This document shows, one piece after another, positions 43,483 through 56,066 of a stretch of 64,000 nucleotides of DNA (the stretch's first letter is position 1; every line of letters begins with the position of its first letter). Origin of the DNA: Tolypocladium sp. Sup5 PDA-1 (Eukaryota > Ascomycota > Sordariomycetes > Hypocreales > Ophiocordycipitaceae); assembly GCA_000750105.3 (NCBI GenBank), contig JPHH03000011.1:682001-746000 (forward strand), written 5' to 3'. The notes below the pieces were generated by a model. The model saw only the letters and a list, made by a program, of their open reading frames with translations, did no database searches and was not told where the DNA came from. A program made the translations under genes and the position numbers.

Positions 43483-45315
43483 ATGGCCTGGCAGACGGAT
43501 CTGCTCCTGCTCGCGGCGGCATACGTCGCCTATGTCGTCGCCAACACCGTCTGGAGGCTCTATTTTGGCCCTCTGGCCAACATCCCCGGCCCCAAATGGG
43601 CGGCGCTGTCGCTGTGGAATGAATTCTACTTTGACGTCGTACTTCGTGGTACTTTCATCTGGCGCATCGAGGAGATGCACCGGAAATACGGTACGTGTGG
43701 CCCCCTTCATGCCCAAGCAGCTCTGGGATCTGCTCTCAGCATCTTTCCGACCCTCCTAGTGCACTTTCTGCATTATTCTGGGCTCAATGGTTGATGTTGA
43801 TCGCGCCGTTTGCCAGGTCCGTGCGTCCGAATCAACCCGTACGAGGTGCACATCCTCGACCCCGACTTCTACGACGAGCTGTACGTGTCCACCAAGAGAC
43901 TCGACAAGTACAAGTGGTGGACGAATCTCGCCGGCGCCGATGGCAGCTCATTTGCCACCGTCCCCCACGACCTGCACCGCCTGCGCCGCGGTGTCCTGAA
44001 CCCGTTCTTCTCGGCGCGCTCGGTCACTAGGCTCGAGCCCCTGATCAACTCCAAGATAAGCAAGCTCTGCGCGCGCTTCGATGGCTTCGTCGAGTCCCAG
44101 GAGGTCGTGCGCCTCGACGCCGCCTTTATGGCTCTGACAATGGACGTCATCTGCGACTACGCCTTTGCCCACGACCGCAGGTACCTCGACGAGCCCGACT
44201 TTAAACTGCTGTGGAAGCAGACCATCATCGGCGCCTTCGAGGGCGGTGCTTTGGGGAGGCAATTTGCGTGGATGCTGCCCCTGATGAAGCGCCTCCCGCT
44301 TCGAGTCGTGTCTGCAATCAACCCTGCCCTCGGGCACCTGCTTCGGTGGCAAGCCGGCGTGAAGACACAGGTCAAGCCAATTCTGGACGGCGTGGACGAC
44401 ATTTCAGTCTCGGGTGACAACGATGCTTCTTCCAGGACCATCTTCCACACTCTACGCGACAGCGACCTGCCCGCCAGCGAGAAGACACTAGAGCGGCTCT
44501 GCGACGAAGGCGAAATACTCACGGGGGCCGGCTCCGAGACCACCGCCCAGACCCTGACGCGACTTCTCTTTTACCTGAGATACAGACCGGAGACGCTCGC
44601 AATGCTACGCGAGGAGCTCGATGGCGCCTTTCCCGACGCTTCCGCCACGCTGTCTTGGACCGAATTACAGCAGCTGCCATACCTGGTGAGTTCTGTCTGT
44701 CCTAGGTGGCCGCATTCCGTCTGCTGACCGTTGCGGCAGAGCGCCGTCGTTCGCGAGGGCCTTAGGCTTTCATACGGAGTCACGACGCGATTACCGCGCG
44801 TGGCTCACGAGGAAATTCAATACAAGGAATACATCATTCCCGCTGGAGTATGCCATTCATCACAAGAATCGACGGCCTTGATACACCGAGTCAAACTAAC
44901 ACACTTCTAGACACCAGTGTCGGAAACCCCGTACTTTGTTCTCATGCACCCGTCCATCTTCCCCGACCCCGGTACCTTCAAGCCCGAGCGGTGGTTGGAT
45001 GCGGCCGCGAAAGACAAGAAACTCGATCGATATCTCGTCAGCTTCGGGAAAGGCAGCCGGCAGTGCCTCGGCATGAAGTAAGTCTGCGCCACCTATGCGA
45101 AGCCGTTGAGTATCGCACAGCTAAGCGTCCCACGTAGCCTCGCGTATGCCGAGATATATCTCACCGCCGCCGCCATCGTCCGCCGATTCGACTGGGAACT
45201 CTATGAAACGACGCTCGACGATATTGTGTGCCAGCGTGATTTTTTCGTCGCCGTTGCTAGCTTGGAAAGCAAGGGCGTTCGCGCACGGCTTTCAGCCAGA
45301 GGGTCCACGAAATAG
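43483..45315 (+). CDS. Cytochrome P450, CYP58-like (trichodiene oxygenase type)
   Basis: Exons 43483-43690, 43817-44685, 44740-44847, 44911-45077 and 45138-45315 (introns 126, 54, 63, 60 nt) give 509 aa. The N-terminal anchor is TDLLLLAAAYVAYVVANTVW, then GPLANIPGPKWAAL. Hallmarks: I-helix LTGAGSETTAQTL, ExxR in VREGLRLSYG, FKPERW and heme loop FGKGSRQCLGMNLAYAE with ligand C447. The blocks RINPYEVHILDPDFYDELYV and GVLNPFFSARSV are typical of trichodiene-oxygenase-like P450s, many of which oxidise terpenes or polyketides in clusters. Substrate is not determined. Its partner is the divergent methyltransferase; no terpene cyclase or PKS lies in the window. Confidence 0.9.
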
Positions 45316-46589
45316 GCGATTTGTGATTTGTTTATCAGTAGATGCCACGATTTACGACCGCACGGACACGAGTAAGCTACCATATATCAGCAATGAACTA
45401 TGGGCTACATTTGTGGTCTTTCTATCTGTGAGCTGAACGTCTGGTTTCAGCGTCTTCCTACAATTATTGCGGCCATGTCATTAGTGGAAAGAACGGCTCA
45501 TCTGCGGCCTCTGGCCATGCCGTCTCGGCCGTTGGTTTGGGGAACGTGGGCTTCGCCATTGCCAACTGCTTGCTATAACCCAGTGTCAAGTTGACGGTCC
45601 GGAATCGAACAGTGTTCAAGTCCGATCAACTCGTCGCCGTGGGTTCCGGCGCTCAGGATCGTGCAGAAGGGGGCGTCAACGAGGTTGATTTCGCTGAGCA
45701 TGCGGCTAGAGATCGCGGCGACGAGCAAGGAGCTGGGCATCAGTGTTCTTCTCGGCTTGCTGAAGGAGCTGATGCAAGCTGTCGTGCAGCAAGGCAAGGG
45801 GGAAGAGAGTATTGCCGGACTTGTTCCTCTCATATCTAGGAAAGGCGAAAGCAATGCAAGTGGTTGAAGTTGGCAGGGTTTCTGAAATATGAGCAGCGGG
45901 ACGGTCTGTTCCCTCAACACATACTTAGAACGCATGTGACGACCATGACAAGATGTTCTGTAAAGCACAGACCGGACGCCTTCAAGAGTCGAGTTACACG
46001 CTGCAATCACATGATTCGGTTCACGTCATTCACGTCGCTGTGGTGACACTCATTGCCATGCGCTCTGTCCTGAGTGAGTGCAGACGGCTAGAGCTCTGAG
46101 CAGCCGCCCCGTCTGTCAAGCACCAGGCCTCGTCTCTCGTCCACATACATCCCAAGGCGCGACGAGTCGTGAAAAGCCGGGTCTCACCTCGCTCGCCAAG
46201 CTCAATAAGGCAGGGCAGCAAACAAAAGCCTGCATCCGTGCTCGCGCTCTCGCGCTCTCTCTCTTTGTCCACGTCGCACCGCGCCCGGAGACACAAGTTG
46301 AACAGGAGCAGGGAACTCTCCGCGCATCGCGATTCACTGCTACGAACACTTTGTGTGCGCAAACCGCACGCCAATAGCTACAGCAACGGGGACAATGCGA
46401 ATCTGACTGTTTGCATCCCGTCGCCGCCGTGAACGTGAGCTGCCCTCAGGACTCAAGTGCTCGTGCTCCTATTCATGTCTTGTCGCTCGAGCTCACTTCC
46501 ACACTTCCGTTCGCTCCGAATAAAACAACTGCAGAGTCAAGTCCCATGTCACCGCATTTCGAGGCAGCTCCGGCATCCACGAAAAAGAA
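45316..46589. other. Intergenic, no supported gene
   Basis: About 1.3 kb. Overlapping frames at 45573-46010 on both strands show no domain and no intron-supported extension. A CT/CG-rich simple stretch lies near 46240-46265. Confidence 0.4.
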
Positions 46590-47435
46590 ATGTCGCAGCC
46601 GGAAGAAGAAGGCAACGTTAGCTATGCCAGCCACTACACCGCCGCGCGCCATCGGCTCGAGCGCGAAGAGCTCAGCAATAGGCGCCTGACGCGCAGGGCC
46701 GTCGTCGAAAAAGCGCAGTTCTCTGGCCGCAACGACCACGCTCCCACTGTTCCGTCGCCTCTGGGGCAGACGTGCTGGAGCCAGGACAGCGTTCCTACGC
46801 CGACGGGACCGTACAGCGCTTCGAGCGAGGAGTGCAACCTGAGGGGAAGGCAAGCATTTTCTCCGGAATGGGGAGATTCTGCGTCCTCGGATTGTCCGCC
46901 TGGTCTCCATCGCGTATACTCTTCAGCATGGGACGGACGGCACCGCAGCGAAGCGACGCAGACTGAGGTTCCAGAGGAACCATCTAGGCGCAGCATCCGC
47001 GAGTTATCTGAAGAGACCGAGCCAGACGATGGTTCTCGCTATCACGGCCTTGGGATACTACAACCGCCGATAGGATCCCAGAGACCTCGAAGTCGGCAAT
47101 CTCAAAAGTCAGTCTACCAAGATTACGCAGCAGAGTACGCGGCATCGATCGAGCGTCCATCGTCTCCGTCTCCATTGTCGCGGCGAAACGCACTCCCTGA
47201 CCTGCCACGGCCGCCGCTCGGATCGGATCGATGGCGAACGGGTTTCGAAGACGAGATGGGTTCAAGTCATTACTCCGGACGGCAAGCGCAGCAGTACATC
47301 GACCTTCAGCAGCAGCAGGATCCGAACTCTGGTTACGGGCAAACATCCACACCCTTGGAGCGACCGTTGCGGTACATTTTCAAGCCTCCCGAGGAAGCCG
47401 GTAGCAGCAGCCACCAGCCACGACGAGGCAGATGA
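46590..47435 (+). CDS. Hypothetical disordered protein, 281 aa
   Basis: A single open frame from ATG 46590 to TGA 47433-47435. It has no hydrophobic segment. The first 50 residues are charged and helix-prone (YTAARHRLEREELSNRRLTR), the remainder is rich in Ser, Pro, Arg and Gln with a QQQQ run near the end (YIDLQQQQDPNSGYG), so it is probably intrinsically disordered. It is the longest frame in the area, its competing frames are shorter, and it ends before a typical AT-richer 3' flank. I do not recognise a family; a nuclear or scaffold role would be speculation. Confidence 0.6.
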   Translation: MSQPEEEGNVSYASHYTAARHRLEREELSNRRLTRRAVVEKAQFSGRNDHAPTVPSPLGQTCWSQDSVPTPTGPYSASSEECNLRGRQAFSPEWGDSASSDCPPGLHRVYSSAWDGRHRSEATQTEVPEEPSRRSIRELSEETEPDDGSRYHGLGILQPPIGSQRPRSRQSQKSVYQDYAAEYAASIERPSSPSPLSRRNALPDLPRPPLGSDRWRTGFEDEMGSSHYSGRQAQQYIDLQQQQDPNSGYGQTSTPLERPLRYIFKPPEEAGSSSHQPRRGR

Positions 47436-49221
47436 CTCGTTGGTCTAATTTAAACGGCGAAAGACCGCGCCTTTTGTTCCATGGACTGGGATCTCCGATG
47501 GAGGGTTTAAGCTTTTATGATTTCAGGCATAGCGAAGCGTATGGGAATCAAGGGTGAATCAGGGGTTGGCACGTCGACATCGAGCATGGCGTTGTTGGTA
47601 TTACTACACGAACAGGAAGCAAAAGTACGCAAGTACGCCCGTCAAGAGTGGAATCTTGAACTTGATTTGATTTGCCCGTAACCTCTGCGTCGCATTTCTA
47701 GAACCCAGCTTTGGTGCGACATGTCTGGGAGCATTGAGATGGCTGAACTTTAAGCGTTTCTTACAATGTTGCACGTATTACAGGGTCAGCCGTCTCGGGA
47801 TCCGTCCGAGCTGAGTAGACTCGGCCCCCATATCATTTTCTTTCAAATAAGTTCATGTAAGGCAAATCAGGCAATCAGGCCCAGTGCCCGAGAGCCTCAG
47901 ACACCATTTCCCATTCGTCGGAGCAGCCCCTAGCCAGGACCCTTTGTCATTGGCATCACAACAACTTCATGCTTGCCAAGCCACTTTCTATGTCGCATGA
48001 ATGGTTGTATCATCCCCGCAGCTACCCCAAAATCTCCCCACAAACGAAAATCATTTGGGGGTGGGGTTGTGGAGTGGGAAGCAGTTGAGAAGCGTTGGTT
48101 TGGCCCATCCCTGAGATAGAGTGCAACATTGGCTCGACCGCAACAACATCTGATGCAATCGACTCTGGCTGTTCATCAGGTTTTCTTAGCATAGTGGCTC
48201 CATCTTAATCCTGGTCTGGGCTGAACTTGAGGCGCAGTGGCTCGCCTGATGGCGTGGAGGTCAGTTCACCAGACGTTTTACTGCAACGCCAGGAATGTAC
48301 TCGTAGTAGATCATCAAAGCACCCATGATGCTCGGATTTAATGCATTACAGCAACGACTGTTTCTTTGCCACTTTTCTTCACCAAGTACACGTAGCTTGC
48401 TATTATCCAAGGAATTTACTCGGCCAATATGCGCAACCAGTCGACACGTCTCAGGCCCCACGAACTTCTCCGATTTCAAACCCGCAATTCGCCTTCCAGA
48501 ACGACTTCCACGGACATATAAAAATAGACCAGGCATCGACCTCGGAGCTCCTCTAGGAGCCGAAGCCAATCGCCGAGCTGAGTAGGCATCCATGGTGTGT
48601 CGTGACACCTCGCCCGCTCCTCCACATCAACCCCAACGTGACGCCCCCATATGGGGTAATACAGTGCAACCCGGTTTTCCCCGGATCCCCAATATTGAAC
48701 GCCCAGTCTTCCGTGCCCCGAGGGGGTATCGGCAACACCGTACGGACTAGGGACTAGATGCCCCCACACCCGTGTATTCGGGGAATCTGGCCAATCCGAC
48801 TGCATGTGCTGGTTGGATTAAGCTTGCATGACGATGTGCGCTGGGGAGAGAGGCAGTGCCGTGCGCCGGTGGCTGTTGGCCCTTGTCTTTGCACCAGACT
48901 TGTAACTTGGGGCTATTGCGGGAACTTGCTCGTATTGGGACGAGGTTTGGGGCTAATAGCCGAACTTGCTCGGTAATTGAGGACTACATTACTGGTCAGA
49001 GTGACTACAGTCACGATTGTCGTGATGGTTCGATTCTAGTGGCAAGTCTCACGTCGGTTGGTGTTTTGAGGGTAGGCATTGCCTTGGAATTTAAAATATC
49101 CGGAAAATCAAACTTTGGTGTATTTATTGCTCATTCATGGCTGTAATTTCTGCACGAGTCGTGAAATATCTACGTTATCAAAGCAAAACTGCTCTCAACA
49201 CGAAGCCATCGGTCTAGACAC
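47436..49221. other. Intergenic, no gene seen
   Basis: About 1.8 kb, richer in AT, with stops in all frames over most of its length. Nothing supportable. Confidence 0.5.
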
Positions 49222-51002
49222 TTAGACGTTGATCGTCTTCTCCACGTGCTGCTGGGTTCCACGCTCCTCCTCCGCCACCCGTTGCTTCTCGTCGTAGGCC
49301 AGGTCCTTTTGCTCAGCATCCCTGTTTCCGTACAGACCGATCCTGTACCAAGGCAGCTCGAAGAGACGGTCCATGCTCTCGAGGGTCCTGCCGCTGGTCT
49401 CGGGCACGGAGAACCACACCCAGACGCCGCCGAGGATCGTGACGGCGGCAAAGCACCAGAAGGTGCCCGAGGGCGAGATGCCGCCTTGCGAGGTGGGGAG
49501 CAGCATGTTGGGCACGGCGCGCGAGTTGCCGTACTGGTTGGCAAAGTGCAGCGTCATGGCCCACGACGTGGCCAGCGCACGGATGCGGAGCGGGAACAGC
49601 TCGGCAGTGAGCAGGTACTGCATGGAGTTCCAACCCAGGGCCCAGCCGCAACCGGAGAGGTAGATCATGGCAATGGCGCCGCGACTGGCGGCCTTGTCCT
49701 TGTCAGGGAGGACGAACTTGTTGACAACGCCAAGCTCGGGGACAGCCGTGAGGAAGGCCGCGACGTAGATCATGGCAACAGCTTGCAGGGTGATGCCCGT
49801 GAGCAGAGCGCGCTTTCGGCCGATGACATCGACAAGGAAGAGGGCGCAGATGAGGGCGGCAATCAGCTTGATGATGCCGAAGACGGCGGTGACGAGGAGG
49901 CCCTCCTCGCTGCCCGTGATGCCGAGGATCTTGAACAGGTCAGGGGCGTAGAGGGTGATGGAGCCGGCGCCAGACCACTGCGAGAGGAGCTGGACCATGG
50001 TGGCCAGGTAGACGCGGTACAGGTTGCTCTTGTCGAGGAACATCTCCTTGATCTTGCCGAGCCAGCCGACGCCCTTGGTGGCCTCGAGCTCGTGGTCGAG
50101 GGCGGCCTGGATGCTGGTGATCTCGTTGACGACGTAGTCGCTGTCGGCAGGGAGGTGGCGCAGGTGGCCCATGACCTCGGCGGCCTGGTCGGGCTTGCCC
50201 TGCTTGACGAGGAAGCGCGGGGACTCGAACTGCAGGAAGGTGAGGATGAAGATGATGCCGGCCATGATGATGTGCAGGCTCGTGGGGATCAGCCAGACGT
50301 TGTGGCTGTTGGGGTCGAGGTTGACGGCGCAGCCGTAGTTGGTGAAGTAGGCGAGGACGATGCCAATGTAGACGGCGCCGGTGAAGAAGCAGGTGCAGAG
50401 ACCGCGGACGGATGCGGGAGCCACCTCGGCGATGTAGACGGGGCTGTTTGGTCCGTGTTAGAGAAGAGCAGGTAGAGTGGGTGGTGTCTCGTCTTACCCG
50501 ACGACGGGCGTCTGTCCAACACCGAGGCCGGCGATGAATCGGCCGGCGTAGATGGCGCCCAGGTTGCCGTTGACGCCGCCAACCATGAAGATGATGATTC
50601 CCAGCACCCAGAGCATGCAGAGGAACCGAGTCGCCATGATACGGCCGATGCGATCGCAGATGACAAAGGCACTAGGGAGAGGGCCGTCAGCAACCGCAGC
50701 ACGGTCAAGGTGCGGCAAACTCACATCAGGGCACCGGCGACGGAGCCAATCTGGACCATGGCGGACACATTGGCCTTGATGTTGGCCTGGTCCACGGTCG
50801 AGTACGACTTGTAGTTGATGGCGTCCTTGAAGTCGGGCGAGTTGAAGGCGCCCGAGATGAGGCCCTCGTCGATGCCGCGCGCGGCGCCGAGCAGGCCAAA
50901 GGACACGACGGCGAACCACAGGCGCCAGTTGAAGATGCCCTTGGGCTCGCCCAGGTCCTTTAGCCTGAAGATGTTGACGGGCTTCTTGACACCGCCGGCC
51001 AT
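49222..51002 (-). CDS. MFS sugar-porter family transporter 2
   Basis: Exons 50725-51002, 50498-50671 and 49222-50443 (introns 53 and 54 nt) give 557 aa with 12 predicted TM segments. Hallmarks: GLLGAARGIDEGLISGAF in TM1, CDRIGRIMATR, GRFIAGLGVGQTPVV, VYIAEVAPASVRG, ESPRFLVKQGKPDQA, SQWSGAGSITLYAPD in TM7, DVIGRKRALLTG and VPETSGRTLESMDRLFE. This set marks a plasma-membrane monosaccharide/quinate-type proton symporter; the GID in place of the usual GYD in TM1 and SGAGSIT in TM7 suggest a less usual substrate. It is not close to a partner gene. No sign of decay. Confidence 0.9.
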
Positions 51003-53252
51003 GGTGGGCGAGGGGAGTGTGCCTGTCTGTGTCTTGTGTTGGTCGCGTGCCTCTTGGCTCTCAAGAGTCTCGGCTGTCTCTTGTCTCCCGAGACAGCTGA
51101 CAGTTACGCAAACGCGAGGTGGGATCTGGGAGAGACGGGGAGAGGAGCTTATGGGAGGGATGCAGCGCGGACGGCCTTTTCCTGTGCAACGGCGGATCTT
51201 GCATGTTTATTATAGCCGTCTGTTGGTCTATCAGACCCCGAACACCGGCCACAGCGTGGAGGGTGCGTCTGGGGGTTACTACGGACTACAGTACATACGG
51301 CACTACAGGGGGGGGGGGGGGGAGAACGCTAGCATGCACGACAACCGGGGCTGGAGACAGGGATGTTGAACCGAGATGGATGGGATGGCAAGCCGCAAAT
51401 GCATGGGTAAGATGGGCAAGGATGGGTTTGGGGAAAGTTGCTCTGCTTGGACACAGGCTTGCTACCTTTGGAGACGACGACAAGTTGCCTGCCCGGGCTC
51501 ACGACGATGAAACAGGCAAGCAATACGGATACCTCGTAGTCCGTACACATAACTGTACATGGCTGGCTGGCAATTGAGTTTCCAAGCCTTCCCCCACCAA
51601 TGCCCTGGAGATGCATGGCCCGGCCATCTCCCGACCCGGCCCTCCTTCTGCACCCACGGGCTGCTGACGCTGTTGGGCCATTGGCTGACCCCGAGGGGAA
51701 TGATCGTGGGGAATACAGTACGTAGCGGGCTCCTGACCGGCCTCTCCGCGCGTGGCGTTTTTTCTGCGGATAAATGGTGGTGGGCTGCACGAGTTGGAGA
51801 CACATCCCGTCATGGACTCATGGCACTTACGAGCATGGCACTTATGGCACCGGCGCGCACGTCGTCACCGCGCGCACCAATTGCCGCCCTCTTGTGCGAC
51901 CAAACCACCCCCCTGGAAGACTCCCGCCACCAAAGCACCCGAAAGTATCGCCGTAGGCTCGCAACTCGCCCGCCGTTGGTACCGTGGCCGTCGCTGACTG
52001 AGGCTGGGCCGCAAGGCTCCCTGTTTCTGTCCCCGACGCCGCCACAGCTTCTAGCCCGCTTCTCCTCAGGCCAGGCCCCTTCTCCACGGGCTCCTCCGCA
52101 CCGTAGCGACATGTAGGAGTGAGTCGTGCCACCCCGCGGTCCTTGGGCGTCGGAACGGAGGCGCCTCGGCCAACCTCCGACATGCCGTCCAGTCTCGCCC
52201 GGTCTCCACCACGCCGGAACGACTCGCGAGCCCACCGCCCACGACTCACGACCCGCTGGGTTGGGGAATCACGGAGCGGCCTGTGGGCTCGACCAGTCGA
52301 CGCTGGTCTGCTGGCACGGGCTAAATTCGTTAGCAGCTGAGCGGAGCGCTTTGCGACACGCTCTTGCAACGACCAGCAGCCCGGTTGTTACGTTCTTCCC
52401 AGGCACGCATCCTTGCCGTGATGCTCCTCCGTCGTGTAAGACCAGCGCAACCTCCCACTCCCACCTCCACTGCAGCGTCCGGGAAGCCCAGCCAACCACA
52501 CGGGCCCCGGGCTCGCCTTGGGATCCTTGTTGCTCCTCCAGCTCTGCCGACAAATCACATCATGTCAAAGGCAAGAGTGCCACCCAAGGGTTCGAGACTC
52601 CTCGTGGCCAACAGCCAGCCGTCCCCGCAGGCGACCTGGCCTGTCCAGTCCGATCTTGCCAGTCTCATCCATGCCACTCATGCTCGCGTGTTGGCTCTGT
52701 GCGTCATCGCCACGGCCTGCCCGATCGTCACCAAGTACATTCAAGCAGGCGCTGGAGAGGGCCTGGTCTGATGCTGACAGCCCACGCAAAACTACTTTCG
52801 ACGTTGAAAATGCCCAGCCTTTTAGAATTGCCAGCCGGGTGCCGACCCACACGGAGGGCTGATGCTACTCCGTTTCTTGGAGCATCAGCGGGGGCTGGCC
52901 TTGCTCGTGCGGTCCCCTTGGCGATGCATGTGGCGGTCGATGCCCGTAGCTCCAACAAGACATGACCCGTTCTGCCGTTGCTTCCAGACCTTCGCCAAGA
53001 CGGTCCACTCTCCCTGCCGTGGAGAGCTTCTGGGCCATTCCCCCCCGGGGAAGAGGCGATAAGAATAATGGGACGCTGGTAAATAATAAATCGATACAAT
53101 GCAATTGGCCCTTGACAGCGTGCGCGTGCGCAGACAGAATCGTTACCGAACAAGACGTCGTCCTCTGCCACTTCAACACGCACCGCATCCCGCACCGCCG
53201 TTGTTGCTGGTCTTGTGCCCCCCCATGCATGCACACATCTCAGAGCCCTTCT
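51003..53252. other. Intergenic, 2.2 kb, with poly-G run
   Basis: Promoter side of transporter 2 plus the 3' flank of the PNKP gene. A homopolymer of about 16 G lies at 51307-51322. Open frames on both strands overlap without domains. Confidence 0.45.
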
Positions 53253-54753
53253 TCACGTCCAGTACCGGCCCCATACCTCATACTCCTCCCGATTGCCGCG
53301 GAACGCAAAGGGAATCTCGGTCACGTCCTGGAAGCCCTCCTGGACCTTGGGTTCCTTGTACCGCGACGCGAACCCCGTAAAGGCCGGCCTGGGCAGGCCC
53401 TGCCTCGCCTCCGGATTCAACAGCTTGTTGTGCGCGCGAACGGCGTCGTTATGCTCGCACAGGTGCAGCGGCGTCCGGAATAGCACGCAGCGGATCGGAA
53501 TCTTGGCCTGCTTGGCCAACTCCACCCACACTGCTCGAGTCTCCGGATCCGCGTTGGTGTTGTCTGTGTCCCTGCTGTTAGCTTCGGTCTTCGGGTGTAA
53601 GCAGCTGGCGGCGGCACGCACCGACGGCGATTGGGCTGCCCTCTGCCAACAGCTCCTTGGCGGCCTGTATGCATTTGTCCCGGCTCTTGAGGGTGTCCTG
53701 GTTTATTCTCTCATACCCAAATGGTTTCAGGTGCTTCCAGTAAAATGTGCTCTTGCCCGCTCCGGGAGGTCCACAGAACAGGACAATGTCCCTCTTGTTC
53801 TTCCTGTCGAATAGCTGTTGCGGCGCGTCCGATGACGCTTCGTCGCCGAACGAGTAGTTGGCCAGGTCAAAGTCACGGTGAAAGTCCCTCGGCTTGTGCC
53901 CGAGAAAGAACTCCTCTGGCGTCTTGTACGCGATTCCGACGTTATGGGCAAAGTTTCTGTCCGAGCAGCTGAAGTCCTTGGCGGTCACTGCCACCTTTCC
54001 GCTGCCACCACTGAGTCCCGCGACTCGTCCACCAGCATCGCCCACGAAGAAGCTGTTCTCCAAGTCCACATCCTTTTCCGCAATGTCGTAGTCTTCGCAC
54101 AGTTCTGTCCACATGCCCGTTCTCGGCTTCCTGTAGATGTCTCTCTCCGTGGCTGCGTATACACTCGTTGGCAGGTCCAGGTTGCTGAGAATGGCGCTGC
54201 ACTTTTGCTTAAAGTCGCCGACTCGTTTTTGCGCCGACGCCTTGGGGCCTTTGAAGCCGGGCTCAAAGTGCACCGTGAGGCCAGCCTGGTTGGAGAGAAT
54301 CACGATCTGGTAGCCTTGCTCTTGATGAAGCTCTCGGAGCCTTCCAGGCACACCGCTATCCCACCACCGCCAGTCCGCCGCGCCACTCGCGTGCTTCTTG
54401 CCCGAGGACGTGGTGATGAGTGTCGAGTCAAGGTCGAATGCGGCTATCTTTCGGCGGCGTGGCGCCTTGTCATCGTGCTTCTCCGGAACGTAGCGGCCTA
54501 CGAGCAGAGTTGCTGGTGCGTCGTCGTTTGGGCCGCGCTGGGACCATGACGTTCGATCTTTGGGCCTCTGGGACGTTGGCGTGAAGAAATTGGCGACGGC
54601 GCTCTCTGTAAGTCTCAGTCAGCACGTCCTCGGCGGCGTCGGTGTGCCCGCGATCCCACTTGTTGTGTTGCTCTGCACGGTTCGCTTGAGGGGAGGAGGC
54701 GAGATGGGCGTGTCCGCAGCCTTTCGCTTCCCAGGCGGGCTTTTGGGGGCCAT
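53253..54753 (-). CDS. pnk1: Polynucleotide kinase 3'-phosphatase (PNKP)
   Basis: Exons 54660-54753, 53622-54605 and 53253-53563 (introns 54 and 58 nt) give 462 aa. A basic N-terminus (KSPPGKRKAA) is followed by AVANFFTP, similar to a PIP-like box. The HAD phosphatase has IAAFDLDSTLI with the nucleophile D89 and D91, ILSNQAG, KPRTGMW and FFVGDAGGR. The C-terminal kinase has the P-loop CGPPGAGKST (K316) and VDNTNADPETR. PNKP removes 3'-phosphate and adds 5'-phosphate at DNA breaks so that ligases can join them; it acts in the nucleus in single-strand break repair. The FHA domain of animal PNKP is absent, as in fission yeast. It is divergent from MED18. Confidence 0.95.
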
Positions 54754-55170
54754 CGTGCGGCACTTTTGGAGAGGCAGGCGATCGGTCGCATGCCGCCTGA
54801 GGTCGGCGTGCTGGGGATATTTTGAAGTTGGCCAAGTATGGATCCTCGAGGATACGCGGGTCACATGTGGCACGCGGCGACGAGAACGCGAGGTCACGTG
54901 CCTTGCTGCACCCTCTTTGGAACGGTTCTTGAATGACCTCAGCGTCGGACCAAAGGTGTCGCTGCAACAACGAAACCACCCAAGACTGCCGATTGACGTT
55001 GGAAACCCGTTGGTTTCGCTCTGATTTTGCCACGTGCCACCGAAGCGGCCAAGATCTCAGAAATATCTGACCATCGGGCAGCCAAACACCTCTCGTCAGG
55101 CATCGCCTGCGCTGGCACGGTTGGCCATTCCTCTTTTCACACAGTCGCATATCCGTCACTCCCAGTCATC
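54754..55170. promoter_or_regulatory. Divergent promoter of PNKP and MED18
   Basis: A 417-bp gap between outward-reading starts of two housekeeping genes; no clear TATA box, as usual for such genes. Confidence 0.45.
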
Positions 55171-56066
55171 ATGTATGAGCTATTCCTCACGGCTCTAGTC
55201 GAAGACAGCGACTTTCACGCGGCTTGCGCCGTGCTGAGCGGCTTCTGCGCCATGCCGCCCTGGGAGACTGTCAACCGGGTGCTCTACTTCCAGGGTCCTC
55301 CAAGGCCAACGGGGATATCCAATCAAGCCTCCATCGAGAAACCCATGCGCAAGGACGCAGCCTTCTTGTGGAAGGATCTCCATCAGAACCTCAGCCGGCA
55401 ATCTTTTGTCCTCCAGGCCCGATATGAGGTCGTCAAGGAACGGGATATGGGACCTTCGGCCGCACCAGTCGATCTGGACAGTGCGCAAGGCATTCTGCGG
55501 TGGACAGACTTTCCAGACCCGCCTCACGGAAGGCCGGTCCTCACTCAGCGCAAGATGGTCGAGCTATGGGACCAGAAGAAGCTGCCGTCGGTGTTGCGGG
55601 ACAACCGCTACCAGTAAGTTGTCGCGCTGCTCTCGCCAGCGGTTACTAACCACGCACCCTCAGGTTCAAGACGGAAACAATCGAGGAAGTATACAGGTTC
55701 TTCCGCGACGAGGTAGAATTCTGCTTGACGAGACAATACTTCCTCAAGGCCATACACGACTACGCCCCGCTCGAGTCTCGACAGCATCAGCCGTCGGAGC
55801 CTCTGTCGACACTGCCTGCTTGGGAGTCGTTGACGCCAGTGGACATGCAGACTCGGTGGATCCTCCAGGTCAAGGCTCATGTCCTCCAGGACAACAAACC
55901 AGACGACATCCGAAAGGCCCAGGACCAGCTGGTGTCGATCCGCGGGGAGCTCGAGGGCTCGTTTGACTTCAAGACGATTGACCGCAAGGTGCACGATACT
56001 CGGGTCGCAATGCAGCAACAGGGCATCCAAGCATTGCCTCAAAAGGTCATGCTGGGGAAGAACTGA
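55171..56066 (+). CDS. MED18: Mediator complex subunit 18
   Basis: Exons 55171-55613 and 55664-56066 (50-nt intron, GTAAGT, TACTAAC branch point, CTCAG) give 281 aa. The start MYELFLTALVEDSDFHAACA and FCAMPPWETVNRVLYFQGP are the conserved N-terminal strands of Med18 (Srb5), and QYFLKAIHDYAPLE with VHDTRVAMQQQGIQALPQ-type ending fits its C-terminal barrel. Med18 belongs to the head module of Mediator, where it pairs with Med20 and Med8 and contacts RNA polymerase II in the nucleus. A longer frame upstream starts at a non-ATG codon and lacks conservation, so 55171 is preferred. All conserved parts appear intact. Confidence 0.93.

Noticed and set aside
45573..46010. Overlapping frames on both strands downstream of the CYP58-like P450
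   Set aside because: No domain, and neither frame has splice-supported extension.
49246..50475. 409-codon + strand frame over sugar porter 2
   Set aside because: Complementary shadow of the transporter exon; Glu/Asp/Val-rich artefact.
52126..52965. 279-codon + strand frame in the transporter 2 / PNKP gap
   Set aside because: Pro/Arg/His-rich, several frames open at once, no recognisable protein.
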